Assembly: GCF_022808175.1 (NCBI RefSeq) | Contig: NZ_JALGBX010000001.1 | Location: 248,001 to 312,000 of the forward strand | Direction: 5' to 3' | DNA: 64,000 nt | Origin: Streptomyces sp. AP-93 | Lineage (GTDB): Bacteria; Actinomycetota; Actinomycetes; Streptomycetales; Streptomycetaceae | Shown here: piece by piece, positions 39,609 through 49,262 of the stretch | Numbering within the stretch: position 1 is the first letter of the stretch | Layout: the number at the start of each line of letters is the position of its first letter | The notes under the pieces: generated by a model | Told to the model about the DNA's origin: nothing | The model's database searches: none | What the model saw: the letters and a program-made list of their open reading frames with translations, nothing else | Program-made: the position numbers and the translations under genes

Positions 39609-41411
39609 TCAGCCGATCTTCCAGAGGGTGAGTGCGGTGACGTAGTCGGGCACAGGGCGGAAGCCCCCCTTGTGGGGCACCACCTCGGTGATGCGGAGCA
39701 TCGCCAGGTTCCCGTCGCTGGTTACCGTGCACAGCACGGTGCCCTTCGTGAGCTCCTTGCCCTGCTCGAGCTGGTCACTTGTCAGCTTGGAGGCCAGGGC
39801 GTTGGTGGCGACGGCGTCTTTGCACTCCTCCGGGGTGCTGCCCGTGCTCTTGCCCGTGGCCGTCTGGAAGACCAGGCCCGCGTCGCTCCAGTCGTGGTAG
39901 GTGAGCTCTATGTCCCGGTCCTCGCCGATCTCCCCGTTGGGAACGACCTTCGGAGCGTCCAGGTCGACGTGGGTTCCGGTGCTGGAGGAGGGCGCGCGCA
40001 GGGTCAGGGGCTTCTCCTGGAAGACCACCGTGTACGCGGCCTTCGGCGCGGAGGAGGCCGAGGGCGAGGGCTTCGGCGCGGACGAGGCCTTGGCCGGGTC
40101 CGGGGCTCCGGACCCGGGCGCGGCCGGGGTCTCCTGCCGGGCGGCGGGCGCCTTCGCGTCGTCCTTGGAGTCGTTCCCGTCCAGCAGCCAGACCGTGCCG
40201 GCTCCCGCGGCGACGGCCAGGGCGAGGCAGGCGGCGACGAGCCCGCCGCGGAACCCCTTCGGGGCCGGAGCGGGGCCCGGAGCCGTACTCGGCGCGGGCG
40301 CCGGATGGTTCGGCTGCGGCGGCCCCGGGGGCCGGGGCGGTGCGAACGCCGTGTCCGCGGCGTGCAACCCGCCGAAGGCGCCGGACGTCCCGGTCCACGT
40401 CCCGGTCCCCGTACCGGCCGGACCGAACCCGCCCGCAGGCGCCGCGCCCGCAGCAGCAGCCGCGCCCGAGTCCGCCACGGTCGCCGCAGGCGGATTCTCC
40501 GCGGCCCGCACCCGGCGGGCGATCTCCTGCCCGACCGGAACCGGGAGCCAGCCGTCGAAATCGTTCAGCGGCCGCCCGGCGGACAGCTCGCACAGCGCGG
40601 CGAGCTCGTCCGTGCCGATCCGCTCCGCCGGGTCCGCCGTCAGGCAGCGCTCCAGCAGGTGCCGCAGCCCGTCCGGGTAGCCGCTCAGGTCCGGAGGCAG
40701 CCGGTCGGTGTTGGCGATCCGCACACCGATGGCCGTGGCCCCGCCCTCGCCGTAGGGATGCCGCCCGGTGGCCGCGACCGCGGCGATGAGCCCGACCGCG
40801 AACAAGTCGCTCGCGGTGGTGACCTCGGCGCCCAGCGCGTGTTCGGGGGACATGTACTGCGGGGTGCCGATGACCCCGCCGGTACGGGTGAGCTGCGTGC
40901 TGTCGGCGGCCCGGGCGATCCCGAAGTCGATGACGTACGGCCCGGCCGCGCCGAGCAGCAGGTTGGCGGGCTTCAGGTCGCGGTGTACGACCCCTGCGGC
41001 GTGGATGGAGCCGAGGGCCCGCGCCGTGCAGCCGATCAACTGGAAGACGGCGCCCAGCGGGAGCGGACCGTAGGCGCTCAGGGTGTCGTGCAGCGACAGT
41101 CCCGGTACGAACTCCGAGGCGAGCCAGGGCGCGGCGCCCGTGGTGTCGTGGTCGAGGACCGGTACGAGGTGGTAGCCCTGCACCCGGCGCGCGGCCCGCA
41201 CCTCCTGCTCGAACCGGCTGCGGAAGTCCGGGTCCTGCCCGAACTCCCGGCGGATCAGCTTCAGGGCGACCGGCTGCCCGCCGCGCGTGTGCGAGAGGTA
41301 GACGGTGCCCATGCCGCCCTCGCCGATCCGGGCGATCAGCCGGTACCCGGCGGTCTCGCGGGGGTCCTGGGGCTCAAGTGGGGCAAGTACGCTGCCGGTT
41401 CCGATGGTCAC
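39609..41411 (-). CDS. Transmembrane Hanks-type Ser/Thr protein kinase
   Basis: A 600-residue kinase. The catalytic domain spans residues ~20-270, with IGEGGMGTVY (P-loop), VALKLI (ATP Lys), HRDLKPANLLL (catalytic loop), IDFGIA (metal Asp) and GTPQYMSPEH. A Pro/Ala-rich juxtamembrane region precedes one membrane span (GLVAACLALAVAAGAGTVWLL, ~380-400). The extracellular part lacks PASTA repeats and carries a Ser/Pro/Lys linker and a ~120-residue domain of unknown type with two Cys. It would transmit an envelope signal. Its substrates are unknown. Confidence 0.9.
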   Translation of the reverse strand: MTIGTGSVLAPLEPQDPRETAGYRLIARIGEGGMGTVYLSHTRGGQPVALKLIRREFGQDPDFRSRFEQEVRAARRVQGYHLVPVLDHDTTGAAPWLASEFVPGLSLHDTLSAYGPLPLGAVFQLIGCTARALGSIHAAGVVHRDLKPANLLLGAAGPYVIDFGIARAADSTQLTRTGGVIGTPQYMSPEHALGAEVTTASDLFAVGLIAAVAATGRHPYGEGGATAIGVRIANTDRLPPDLSGYPDGLRHLLERCLTADPAERIGTDELAALCELSAGRPLNDFDGWLPVPVGQEIARRVRAAENPPAATVADSGAAAAAGAAPAGGFGPAGTGTGTWTGTSGAFGGLHAADTAFAPPRPPGPPQPNHPAPAPSTAPGPAPAPKGFRGGLVAACLALAVAAGAGTVWLLDGNDSKDDAKAPAARQETPAAPGSGAPDPAKASSAPKPSPSASSAPKAAYTVVFQEKPLTLRAPSSSTGTHVDLDAPKVVPNGEIGEDRDIELTYHDWSDAGLVFQTATGKSTGSTPEECKDAVATNALASKLTSDQLEQGKELTKGTVLCTVTSDGNLAMLRITEVVPHKGGFRPVPDYVTALTLWKIG

Positions 41412-41565
41412 GACGGAAAAGCCTACGGCAGGAACGGGGCCTGATCAGCACGGATGTGCGAGGAAGTCCCCTTTGTGGCGGCTCGAGTTGATCAACCTGT
41501 CCACCCCACGCCCGGACGGGCCCGCACTCCCGCTCCCTCGCGTGAGCACGGGCCCGCCGTCCCGG

Positions 41566-42180
41566 TCAGGGCGCGTACTTGTACCCCACCCGGCGTACGG
41601 TCTGGATGGCTCCGCGGTGGGCGGCGCCCAGCTTGCGGCGCAGCCGCGCGACGTGGACGTCGACCGTGCGGCCGTCGCCGACGTGACCGTAGCCCCAGAC
41701 GGTGGTCACCAGCTGGTCGCGGCTGTGCACCCGGTGCGGGTGCGCGACCAGGTGGGCCAGCAGCTCGAACTCGAGGTACGTCAGGTCCAGGACCTCGCCG
41801 TCCACCTCGGCCGTGCGCTGCGCGGGGTCGATGCGGACCAGGGGGTCGCCGGTGACGGCCGCCGCGCCGGGGGCCGGGGCGGGGGCCGGGGCGGCGGGAA
41901 CGGACCGCGGGGAGAGGGCGGTCGGCGGCTGCTGATCGGCCGGTACGAGCACCAGGTAGCCGATCATCGGAGGCTGGCCCGGAAGGGTGGGCAGGGTGTG
42001 CGGGGGAGCGGGCAGCCAGGTGGTGCCGGGCGGCAGGAAGTCCGCTACGCGGGCAACGGCGCCCACCTCGTCCCGGTCCACGGCCCGCAGGCGGTGGCGC
42101 GGACTGGGCGGGAAGGCCGGGTAGGTCAGGGGAGAGGTCGCAGCGGAGGCGGCAGAAGCGAAGGAACGGGTGTTCGCCAT
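41566..42180 (-). CDS. OmpR-type winged-helix regulator without receiver domain (GlnRII-like)
   Basis: A 204-residue protein. The C-terminal half (~115-204) is an OmpR/PhoB DNA-binding domain (LTYLEFELLAHLVAHPHRVH, then GRTVDVHVARLRRKLG and RRVGYKYAP). The N-terminal half has no phospho-acceptor receiver and contains Pro/Ala linkers, so it is not a classical response regulator. S. coelicolor carries glnRII close to glnII, and this gene occupies a comparable place two genes from glnII; I therefore suggest GlnRII but am not certain. The start is ATG 42180. Confidence 0.72.
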   Translation of the reverse strand: MANTRSFASAASAATSPLTYPAFPPSPRHRLRAVDRDEVGAVARVADFLPPGTTWLPAPPHTLPTLPGQPPMIGYLVLVPADQQPPTALSPRSVPAAPAPAPAPGAAAVTGDPLVRIDPAQRTAEVDGEVLDLTYLEFELLAHLVAHPHRVHSRDQLVTTVWGYGHVGDGRTVDVHVARLRRKLGAAHRGAIQTVRRVGYKYAP

Positions 42181-42298
42181 GAGTGGTCAGCTCTTTCACG
42201 CGGAGTGGTCGGCAGGAGACGTACGTAAAGGCGTCGTCTTGTGTCGTACCGCGCAGACCGAAGGCCTCGGGGGAGGTCGGTTGGAGGTCCCGGAGGCT

Positions 42299-42418
42299 TT
42301 AGAGGGCCGGCGCGTTCTTCGCGCGGCAACACACCCGGTCGAAATCGTGATCCTGACGGGAAGGCCAGAACGGCTCGAGGTCGCTGCGACCGGTCGAGGT
42401 GTGCGGGTAGCTGGCCAT
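42299..42418 (-). CDS. Possible 39-residue small protein
   Basis: The frame starts at ATG 42418 (MASYPHTSTGRSDLEPFWPS) and ends at TAA 42299. The peptide is hydrophilic and acidic-aromatic, with two adjacent Cys (RVCCRAK). I have a vague memory of such RSDLEPFWP peptides in Streptomyces, but cannot verify it. Only GGGG precedes the ATG at short distance. It lies between the GlnRII-like and glnII genes on the same strand. Apart from this frame and the terminator at 42647-42680, I see nothing in the 529-bp gap. Confidence 0.35.
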   Translation of the reverse strand: MASYPHTSTGRSDLEPFWPSRQDHDFDRVCCRAKNAPAL

Positions 42419-42646
42419 GGCCCCATTCAAGCAGATGCGCGGGCGCCGGGGCAGACCCCGTCTCACTTGATGGAGCGGAATCCCATATTCCGTGATCATG
42501 CCATGAATGCACCATGGCAATCCCGACAAACCGTCACCCGCCCGGCCGCTTCCTCCAGTCCGTGTCCAGCGCCCGTATTGCATCGTGAGCGGATCCGTCC
42601 CACGGATCCGTCTCACGGAATCGCCGGCGGGCGCCACCGACAGCGC

Positions 42647-42680
42647 GGCGCCCGCCCTCCCGAGGGGGAGGGCGGGCGCC
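42647..42680 (-). terminator. glnII terminator hairpin
   Basis: GGCGCCCGCCCTCC (42647-42660) pairs perfectly with GGAGGGCGGGCGCC (42667-42680) around a 6-nt loop, 29 bp past the glnII stop. Confidence 0.8.
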
Positions 42681-42709
42681 GGGGTGGTGTCAGGGGCGGC
42701 CGGCCGGGA

Positions 42710-43729
42710 TCAGACCAGGCCGTCCTTCTCCAGGGCGGTGCAGCAGGTGTCCGTGATGAGGCGGGTCACCACGTACGGGTCCACGTTCGCGTTCGGGCGG
42801 CGGTCCTCGATGTAGCCCTTGCCGTCCTTCTCGACCTGCCACGGGATGCGGACGGAGGCGCCGCGGTCCGAGACGCCGTAGCTGTACTCGTTCCACGGGG
42901 CCGTCTCGTGCAGGCCCGTCAGGCGCTCGTCGATGCCGGCGCCGTAGTTCTTGACGTGGTCCAGCGGCTTGCTGCCCTCACCGAGGGACTCGGCCGCGGA
43001 GATGATCGCGCGGTAGTCCTCGCGCATCGCCTTCGTGGAGAAGTTGGTGTGCGCGCCCGCGCCGTTCCAGTCGCCCTTGACCGGCTTCGGGTTCAGCGTC
43101 GCGGAGACGTTGAAGTCCTCGGCGGTGCGGTAGAGCAGCCAGCGCGCGATCCACAGCTGGTCGGAGACCTCCAGCGGGCCGACGGGGCCGACCTGGAACT
43201 CCCACTGGCCGGGCATGACCTCGGCGTTGATGCCGGAGATCGCCAGGCCCGCCGCGAGGCAGTGGTCCAGGTGCTTCTCGACGATGTCGCGGCCGAAGAT
43301 CTCGTCCGAGCCGACGCCGCAGTAGTAGCCGCCCTGCGCGGCCGGGAAGCCGTTGACCGGGAAGCCGAGGGGGCGGGCGCCGTCGAAGAAGGTGTACTCC
43401 TGCTCGATGCCGTAGATCGGCTCCTGAGCGGCGAACTTCTCGGCGACCGGACGCAGCAGTGCGCGGGTGTTCGACTCGTGCGGGGTCATGTCGATGTTCA
43501 GGACCTCGCACAGGACGAGGACGTTGTCGCCGCCGCGGATCGGGTCCGGGCAGGTGAACACCGGCTGCAGCACGCGGTCGGAGGCGTGGCCCTCGGCCTG
43601 GTTGGTGCTCGATCCGTCGAAGCCCCAGATCGGCAGCGCGTCGCCGTCGCCAAGGATCTTCGTCTTGGAGCGCAGCTTCGCAGTCGGCTCGGTTCCGTCG
43701 ATCCAGATGTACTCAGCCTTGTAGCTCAC
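42710..43729 (-). CDS. glnII: Glutamine synthetase type II (eukaryotic-type) GlnII
   Basis: A 339-residue GSII that makes glutamine from glutamate, ammonia and ATP. Conserved stretches are KAEYIWIDG, IWGFDGSSTNQA, YGIEQEYTFF, AEVMPGQWEFQVGP, NGAGAHTNFSTK and NEYSYGVSDRGASVRIP. GSII lacks the adenylylation control of GSI. I chose GTG 43729 because AAGGA lies 8 bp before it and the product then begins MSYKAEYIWIDG, like known GlnII proteins; ATG 43738 is directly abutted by AAGG, too close. A four-block GlnR-box-like array lies about 150-185 bp upstream, and a strong terminator follows. Confidence 0.96.
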   Translation of the reverse strand: MSYKAEYIWIDGTEPTAKLRSKTKILGDGDALPIWGFDGSSTNQAEGHASDRVLQPVFTCPDPIRGGDNVLVLCEVLNIDMTPHESNTRALLRPVAEKFAAQEPIYGIEQEYTFFDGARPLGFPVNGFPAAQGGYYCGVGSDEIFGRDIVEKHLDHCLAAGLAISGINAEVMPGQWEFQVGPVGPLEVSDQLWIARWLLYRTAEDFNVSATLNPKPVKGDWNGAGAHTNFSTKAMREDYRAIISAAESLGEGSKPLDHVKNYGAGIDERLTGLHETAPWNEYSYGVSDRGASVRIPWQVEKDGKGYIEDRRPNANVDPYVVTRLITDTCCTALEKDGLV

Positions 43730-43874
43730 GGGCCCCATCCTTCGGTGCGTGCTCCGGCGCAGACTCTGCGGGTGCTGCGTTGCGTCCTGCGGATCGCGTA
43801 CGGCGGTTCACGTCCCTGTGGCTCGCGTACTGCGAATTCGTTCTGCGGTGTAGACCGCAGCGTGCCCGCTCGCG

Positions 43875-43912
43875 ATTTCTCTTCCGTTGCCCGTGTGTGA
43901 ACCCCGTGTTAC
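43875..43912 (-). promoter_or_regulatory. GlnR-box-like array upstream of glnII
   Basis: On the glnII strand four pentamers recur with exact 6-bp spacing: GTAAC, TTCAC, GCAAC and GAAAT. The published GlnR pattern alternates gTnAc and GaAAc with 6-bp gaps. The first and last blocks fit well, the third fits at four of five positions and the second is weak. The site lies about 146-183 bp before the chosen start. Confidence 0.5.
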
Positions 43913-43989
43913 CGAGGTTTGCGCCGCAGGTGGGCGTGGTCGAGAGGGTTGGCGCCGGGGCACCCGTCCGGGTGGGGCAGACTGGGCGG

Positions 43990-44937
43990 GTGAGCATTTC
44001 GTACGATTTGACGTCCGCCGGAGATGCCGCCGCACAGGCCGCTTCCGGGCCACGCCCCCGGGTCGGGCTGCTGGGCACCGGCCCCTGGGCCCGCCGCACG
44101 CACGCCCCCGCCCTCGCCGCGCACCCCGGCTCCGAATTCGCCGGAGTCTGGGGCCGGCGCCCCGAAGCCGCGGCCGAGCTGGCGCGCGAGTACGGCGTGA
44201 AGGTGTACGAAGACCCCGACGCGCTGTTCGCCGACTGCGACGCCGTGGCCTTCGCGCTCCCGCCCGACGTGCAGGCCCCGCTCGCCGTGCGCGCGGCCGC
44301 CGCCGGCTGCCATCTGCTGCTCGACAAACCCGTCGCCACGACCCCGGCCGACGCCCGCGCGGTCGCCGAGGCCGTGGCCGAGCACCGGGTCGCCTCCGTC
44401 GTCTTCCTCACCCTGCGCTTCGCCGAGCCGACCGCCGGCTGGGTGGTGGAGCAGGCGGAGCGCACGGGCTGGTTCACCGCCGCCGCACACTGGCTCGGCG
44501 CGGTCTACCCGCCCGACGGCGAGCCGAGCGCCTACGCGGACTCGCCCTGGCGCAAGGCCAAGGGCGGGCTGTGGGACGTGGGGCCGCACGCCCTGTCCGT
44601 ACTCATTCCGGTCCTCGGCGACGTCACCGAGGTCAGCGCCACCCGTGGCCCCGCCGACGTGGTGCAGCTGGCCCTGCGCCACAGCTCCGGCGCGGCCAGC
44701 ACCGCCGTGCTCAGCCTCAGCTCCCCGCGCGCGGCCGCCGGCGTGGGACTGGAACTGCGCGGGACCGCGGGCGTCTTCGGCCTGCCGGACTGGAGCGACG
44801 TACCGGGTGCGTTCGGGGCAGCCCTGGACGCGCTGCTCACCTCGGCCCGCACCGGGGTGCCGGACGTACGGGGGGCAGAGTTCGGGGCCCGGCTGACGGA
44901 GATCCTGGCGGAGGCGGAGAGCCAGCTGCCGGAGTGA
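43990..44937 (+). CDS. Gfo/Idh/MocA-family oxidoreductase
   Basis: A 315-residue NAD(P)-dependent oxidoreductase. The Rossmann motif is GLLGTGPWARRTHAPAL, and the conserved DKP loop reads LLLDKPVATTPADA. Family members oxidise or reduce sugars, inositols and similar alcohols. The start GTG 43990 is chosen by position; no strong ribosome-binding site is seen. It is divergent from glnII and monocistronic. Confidence 0.83.
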   Translation: MSISYDLTSAGDAAAQAASGPRPRVGLLGTGPWARRTHAPALAAHPGSEFAGVWGRRPEAAAELAREYGVKVYEDPDALFADCDAVAFALPPDVQAPLAVRAAAAGCHLLLDKPVATTPADARAVAEAVAEHRVASVVFLTLRFAEPTAGWVVEQAERTGWFTAAAHWLGAVYPPDGEPSAYADSPWRKAKGGLWDVGPHALSVLIPVLGDVTEVSATRGPADVVQLALRHSSGAASTAVLSLSSPRAAAGVGLELRGTAGVFGLPDWSDVPGAFGAALDALLTSARTGVPDVRGAEFGARLTEILAEAESQLPE

Positions 44938-44980
44938 GGCGGGCGCGGGCCCGTATGCGCTCCCGATCCGTGTTCCCGGG

Positions 44981-45020
44981 GGCGGCGGTCATTACTTGAT
45001 GGCGGCGGTCATCACTTGAT
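44981..45020. repeat. 20-bp tandem duplication at a gene end
   Basis: GGCGGCGGTCATTACTTGAT (44981-45000) is repeated at 45001-45020 with one change (T to C). It duplicates the last codons and stop of the leftward membrane-protein gene. Confidence 0.8.
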
Positions 45021-45638
45021 GACCGCGTTGGCCGCGATGATGGCCAGCCCGATCGTGGCATCGGCGACCCCGATGAGCAGCGCCGAGGCGAGCTTGTAGC
45101 CGACGCGGAGGGCCACGAAGGCGCCCCAGGCGAACAGCAGCGCGGTGTTCACGCCGAGCCCGACGGCCGTCACCCCGTGCGAGTCCCAGTCGGCGAGCCC
45201 GGCGACGAGCAGGAGCAGCACCGTGGGCAGGGTGGCCGCGATCATGGGCCACTCGTTCCACAGCGCCCGCCCCAGGATCCGCCACCGATGACCGGCGGAG
45301 CCGGCCTGATGGGTGCTCATGTGGTGCGAGTACCCGTGCGCGAGCCCGGCCGTGGCGGCGGTGACGAGCACCCAGCTGGCGTCGTAGAAGGGGGTGTACT
45401 CGCCGCCCTTCTGGTCGAGCGCGGCCAGCAGCCCGGACGCGAGGACGGTCCCGTACACCCCGCCGAACATCCAGTCGGCGCCGCGCCGGGGCGGGGGGAG
45501 CGGGGGGAGCGCAGGCGCCGGGAGGCCCGGCGGGGCCGGGGTCACCGGCATTACCGGCGTCACCGGCGTCACCGGCGCCCCCGGCGCCACCGGAGGCTCG
45601 CCGGGCGTGGTGGGCCTCGGGTGCTGCTGCTCGTTCAC
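45012..45638 (-). CDS. Integral membrane protein of unknown function
   Basis: A 208-residue protein with a Pro/Val-rich N-terminal tail (~50 residues, VTPVTPVMPVTP type repeats), then about five membrane segments. Conserved-looking polar residues sit in HGYSHHMSTHQAG and LWNEWPMIA. No family recognised. The start GTG 45638 follows AAAGGA. The 3' end bears a recent-looking 20-bp tandem duplication. Confidence 0.7.
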   Translation of the reverse strand: MNEQQHPRPTTPGEPPVAPGAPVTPVTPVMPVTPAPPGLPAPALPPLPPPRRGADWMFGGVYGTVLASGLLAALDQKGGEYTPFYDASWVLVTAATAGLAHGYSHHMSTHQAGSAGHRWRILGRALWNEWPMIAATLPTVLLLLVAGLADWDSHGVTAVGLGVNTALLFAWGAFVALRVGYKLASALLIGVADATIGLAIIAANAVIK

Positions 45639-45847
45639 AACTGATCCTTTGGTGCGGTACGTCCCCTTTGTGCTGGCCCCACCCTACGAGGCGCGGGATG
45701 GGGCCGAGGTGAAGGCCGGTGGCGGGGGCGGTGACGGGGGCGGTGACGGCGAGGGGGCGCCGATGGCGGCGGTGACGGCGGCGGGGCGGCCTCGCCCCGG
45801 TGGCGCAGCGGCGGAATACCGTGGCTCGCGGGCGACTTGAACCCCGC

Positions 45848-46551
45848 ATGGCAACTCTTGGACTCATCGGAAGCGGCAACATCGGAAGCACCCTCGCGCG
45901 GCTCGCCGTGGACGCGGGGCTGGACGTGGTCCTCAGCAATTCCCGGGGACCGGAGACACTGGACGCCCTGGTCGCCGAGCTCGGCCCGCGGGCCCGGGCC
46001 GCCACCCCGGCCGAAGCGGCCGCGGCCGGCGACTGGGTCGTGGCCACCATCCCGCTGGGGAACTACCGCGAGCTGCCCGCCGACGCGCTCGCGGGCAAGG
46101 TCGTCCTCGACACGCTCAACTACTACCCGCAGCGGGACGGGGTCTTCCCCGCCCTGGAGGCGGAGGAGGCCACCACCAGTGGGCTCGTCCAGGAACACCT
46201 GGCCGGGGCGCAGGTCGTCAAGGCGTTCAACAACATCTACTTCAAGCACCTGCTCTCCCTGGCCCGCCCGGCCGGCTCCCCGGACCGCTCGGCCCTGCCG
46301 ATCGCGGGCGAGGACCCGGCCGCCCGCGCGTCCGCCACCCGCCTCCTGGACCTGCTCGGCTACGACGCGGTCGACGCGGGGACGCTCGCCGAGAGCTGGC
46401 GCTTCCAGCGCGACACGCCCGTCTACGTCCTCCCGTACGCCGAGGACACGGCCGGCCCGGGGGGCTTCTACGAGGCTCCGGGGGCCGTTGCCGACGCGGC
46501 GTCCGTCCGCACCGCCCTGGCGGAGGCCGTCCGGCCCGCGGGCTCGGCCGG

Positions 46552-46555
<4 letters not shown>
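45848..46555 (+). CDS. NADPH:F420 reductase-like NADP oxidoreductase
   Basis: A 235-residue protein of the F420-dependent NADP reductase family. The Rossmann motif is GLIGSGNIGSTLARLAVDAG, followed by LSNSRGPET (2'-phosphate recognition) and VKAFNNIYFKHL. Such enzymes pass hydride between NADPH and coenzyme F420 or other acceptors; Streptomyces make F420. The start ATG 45848 is preferred because the homologous region begins there. It is coupled to the next gene by an ATGA overlap. Confidence 0.83.
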
Positions 46556-47478
<923 letters not shown>

Positions 47479-47621
47479 GGCCGCGGCCTCAGGGTCTGCT
47501 CCCCCGGCCCCTTCGGGGTGGCCTCGGGGTGCGGTCAGGGTGATCACCGATGGGCAACGCGCGGTGCGTGGCGGAGTGTTGATGTCAGAGCCCGCCGAGT
47601 CGCCTTCTCCAGGAGCCACCG

Positions 47622-48761
47622 ATGAACGCACGCCCCCGCACCTTCCGCCGGATCGCCGTCACCGGCATCGCCCTGGCGGCCCTCGCCGTGGGTGTGGGCG
47701 CCCCGGCCGCACTGGCCTCGACCGGCGGGTCCGGCGGATCCGGCACGTCCGGCACGTCCGGCACGTCCGGCGGATCCGACGGCTCCGCCGTGAGTGCGGT
47801 CCAGGCCCGGCAGGCGGCCGTCCGCGATCCCGCCGCGCTGCGGGCCTTGCTGGCCTCCCTGCCCGACGGCGTTTCGGCGGGGGCCCTGGCGCGGCTGTCC
47901 GGCGAGGGGCTGCGCACGCCGTGGACCGGAACCGGCGGGCCGGTCGCCGCCGACGCGGAGGTCCCGATCGGCAGCGTCACCAAGCTGTTCACGAACACCC
48001 TGGTGTTGCGGCTCGTCGCGGAGCACCGGATCGAGATCGACGCGCCCGTGCGCCGCCACCTGCCCGACCTGATACCCGAGGCCTACGCCGACGTGACGGT
48101 CCGGCAGCTCATGGACCACACCGCCGACCTGCCGATGGTCGCCGGCGATGCCGCCGACCCGCGCACCATCGTGCTCGAGACGTTCGCGGCGGACGAGGCC
48201 ACCCGCCCGGGCCGCAGACCCGCCCCGGGCACGGCCCAGCAGTACAACGGGATGAACACCTTCGTCGCCGGCCTGCTCGTGGAGCGAATATCCGGCCGGA
48301 CCTACGTGGAGGAGCTGCAGCGCCGCATCGTGCGCCCCCTGGGGTTGCGTCAGACCCGGATGTCGACGGATCCGCGGATGGCCAGGTACTGGGCGGAGGG
48401 CGGCCTGGTCTCCACCGCGGCCGACCTGGACCGCTTCATGGCCGCGCTGCTGGGCGGCCGGCTGCTGCCGCCCGCGCAGCAGCGGCACCTCTACGAGGTC
48501 CCGGACGTGCCCAACACCAAGGGGAACACCTGCCTGTCGCCGAGGGCCTGCTTCGGCGCGGCCGGCCTGATGCGCCACGAGACCGCCGGCACTGTGGTCT
48601 GGGGCAAGACGGGCTCAGGCCCCGGCTGGTCGACCGGAGTGTTCGCCACCGAGCAGGCCGGCCGCCGGCTCGTCTACGCCCACAACCCGAAGCCCGGAGC
48701 GGCCCGGGAGGACCAGATCAAGCGCGTCGTGGACTTCGTGGACGCGGGCTTCGCCGGCTAG
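47622..48761 (+). CDS. Secreted serine beta-lactamase/DD-peptidase-family hydrolase
   Basis: A 379-residue exported class-C-like serine hydrolase. The signal peptide ends near ALAST (~32), followed by a Gly/Ser/Thr linker from 9-bp DNA repeats. Catalytic motifs are SVTK (S-x2-K), QYNGMN (Y-x-N) and WGKTGSG (KTG). It probably acts as a DD-carboxypeptidase or esterase at the cell wall. The start ATG 47622 follows CAGGAG. It is convergent with the ArsC-like gene, and the two stop codons overlap in the palindrome CTAG. Confidence 0.87.
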   Translation: MNARPRTFRRIAVTGIALAALAVGVGAPAALASTGGSGGSGTSGTSGTSGGSDGSAVSAVQARQAAVRDPAALRALLASLPDGVSAGALARLSGEGLRTPWTGTGGPVAADAEVPIGSVTKLFTNTLVLRLVAEHRIEIDAPVRRHLPDLIPEAYADVTVRQLMDHTADLPMVAGDAADPRTIVLETFAADEATRPGRRPAPGTAQQYNGMNTFVAGLLVERISGRTYVEELQRRIVRPLGLRQTRMSTDPRMARYWAEGGLVSTAADLDRFMAALLGGRLLPPAQQRHLYEVPDVPNTKGNTCLSPRACFGAAGLMRHETAGTVVWGKTGSGPGWSTGVFATEQAGRRLVYAHNPKPGAAREDQIKRVVDFVDAGFAG

Positions 48762-49156
48762 GCGGTGCGGGAGAGGGCTTCGCGGACGGCTTCCTCCGAG
48801 CGGGCCACCACCGCCGTGCCGTCCTCGGCCGTGATGATCGGGCGCTGGATCAGCTTCGGGTGCGCCGCCAGGTGGCTGATCCAGGCCCCGCGGGCGGCTT
48901 CGGTCTCCTCGCGCGGCAGGTCCCTCCCCCAGACTCCGTCCGGGGGGACCCCCGGACCGGTCTCCTTGGCCAGGGGGTCCGAGGTGCGGGTGATGTCCCA
49001 GGGTTCCAGGCCCAGCCGGCCCAGGACCTCGCGGATCTCGGCCTCGGAGGGCACGTCCTCCAGGTAGCGGCGGACGGTGTACTCGGCGCCCTCCGCGTCC
49101 AGCAGGGTCAGTGCGCTGCGGCACTTCGAGCAGGCGGGATTGATCCAGATCTCCAT
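48758..49156 (-). CDS. ArsC/Spx-family thioredoxin-fold protein
   Basis: A 132-residue ArsC-like protein beginning MEIWINPACSKCRSALTLLD, with the reactive Cys pair C-x2-C and a conserved HPKLIQRPI segment. It may reduce arsenate or act as a related thiol oxidoreductase. The loop PGVPPDGVWGRDL, before the family's conserved middle, corresponds to a short GC-rich palindromic DNA element at 48923-48953 that appears to have inserted in frame. The start is ATG 49156. Confidence 0.83.
   Translation of the reverse strand: MEIWINPACSKCRSALTLLDAEGAEYTVRRYLEDVPSEAEIREVLGRLGLEPWDITRTSDPLAKETGPGVPPDGVWGRDLPREETEAARGAWISHLAAHPKLIQRPIITAEDGTAVVARSEEAVREALSRTA
48923..48953. repeat. Short palindromic element inserted in the ArsC-like gene
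   Basis: CCTCCCCCAGACTCCGTC and CGGGGGGACCCCC form a hairpin with C-run and G-run arms. It resembles the small CCTCCCC-x(n)-GGGGG elements often scattered through Streptomyces coding and non-coding DNA. Here it is read in frame as VPPDGVWG. Confidence 0.5.
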
Positions 49157-49262
49157 GCCCGAAAGCTTAGCGAGGTGCTGTCTGGCCAGGTCCTTTGTCA
49201 GTGGTCGCCGGTAAAATTCAAGGAGAAGGACAGGACGCCAACTTGCCTTTGGGAGGCTGTAG

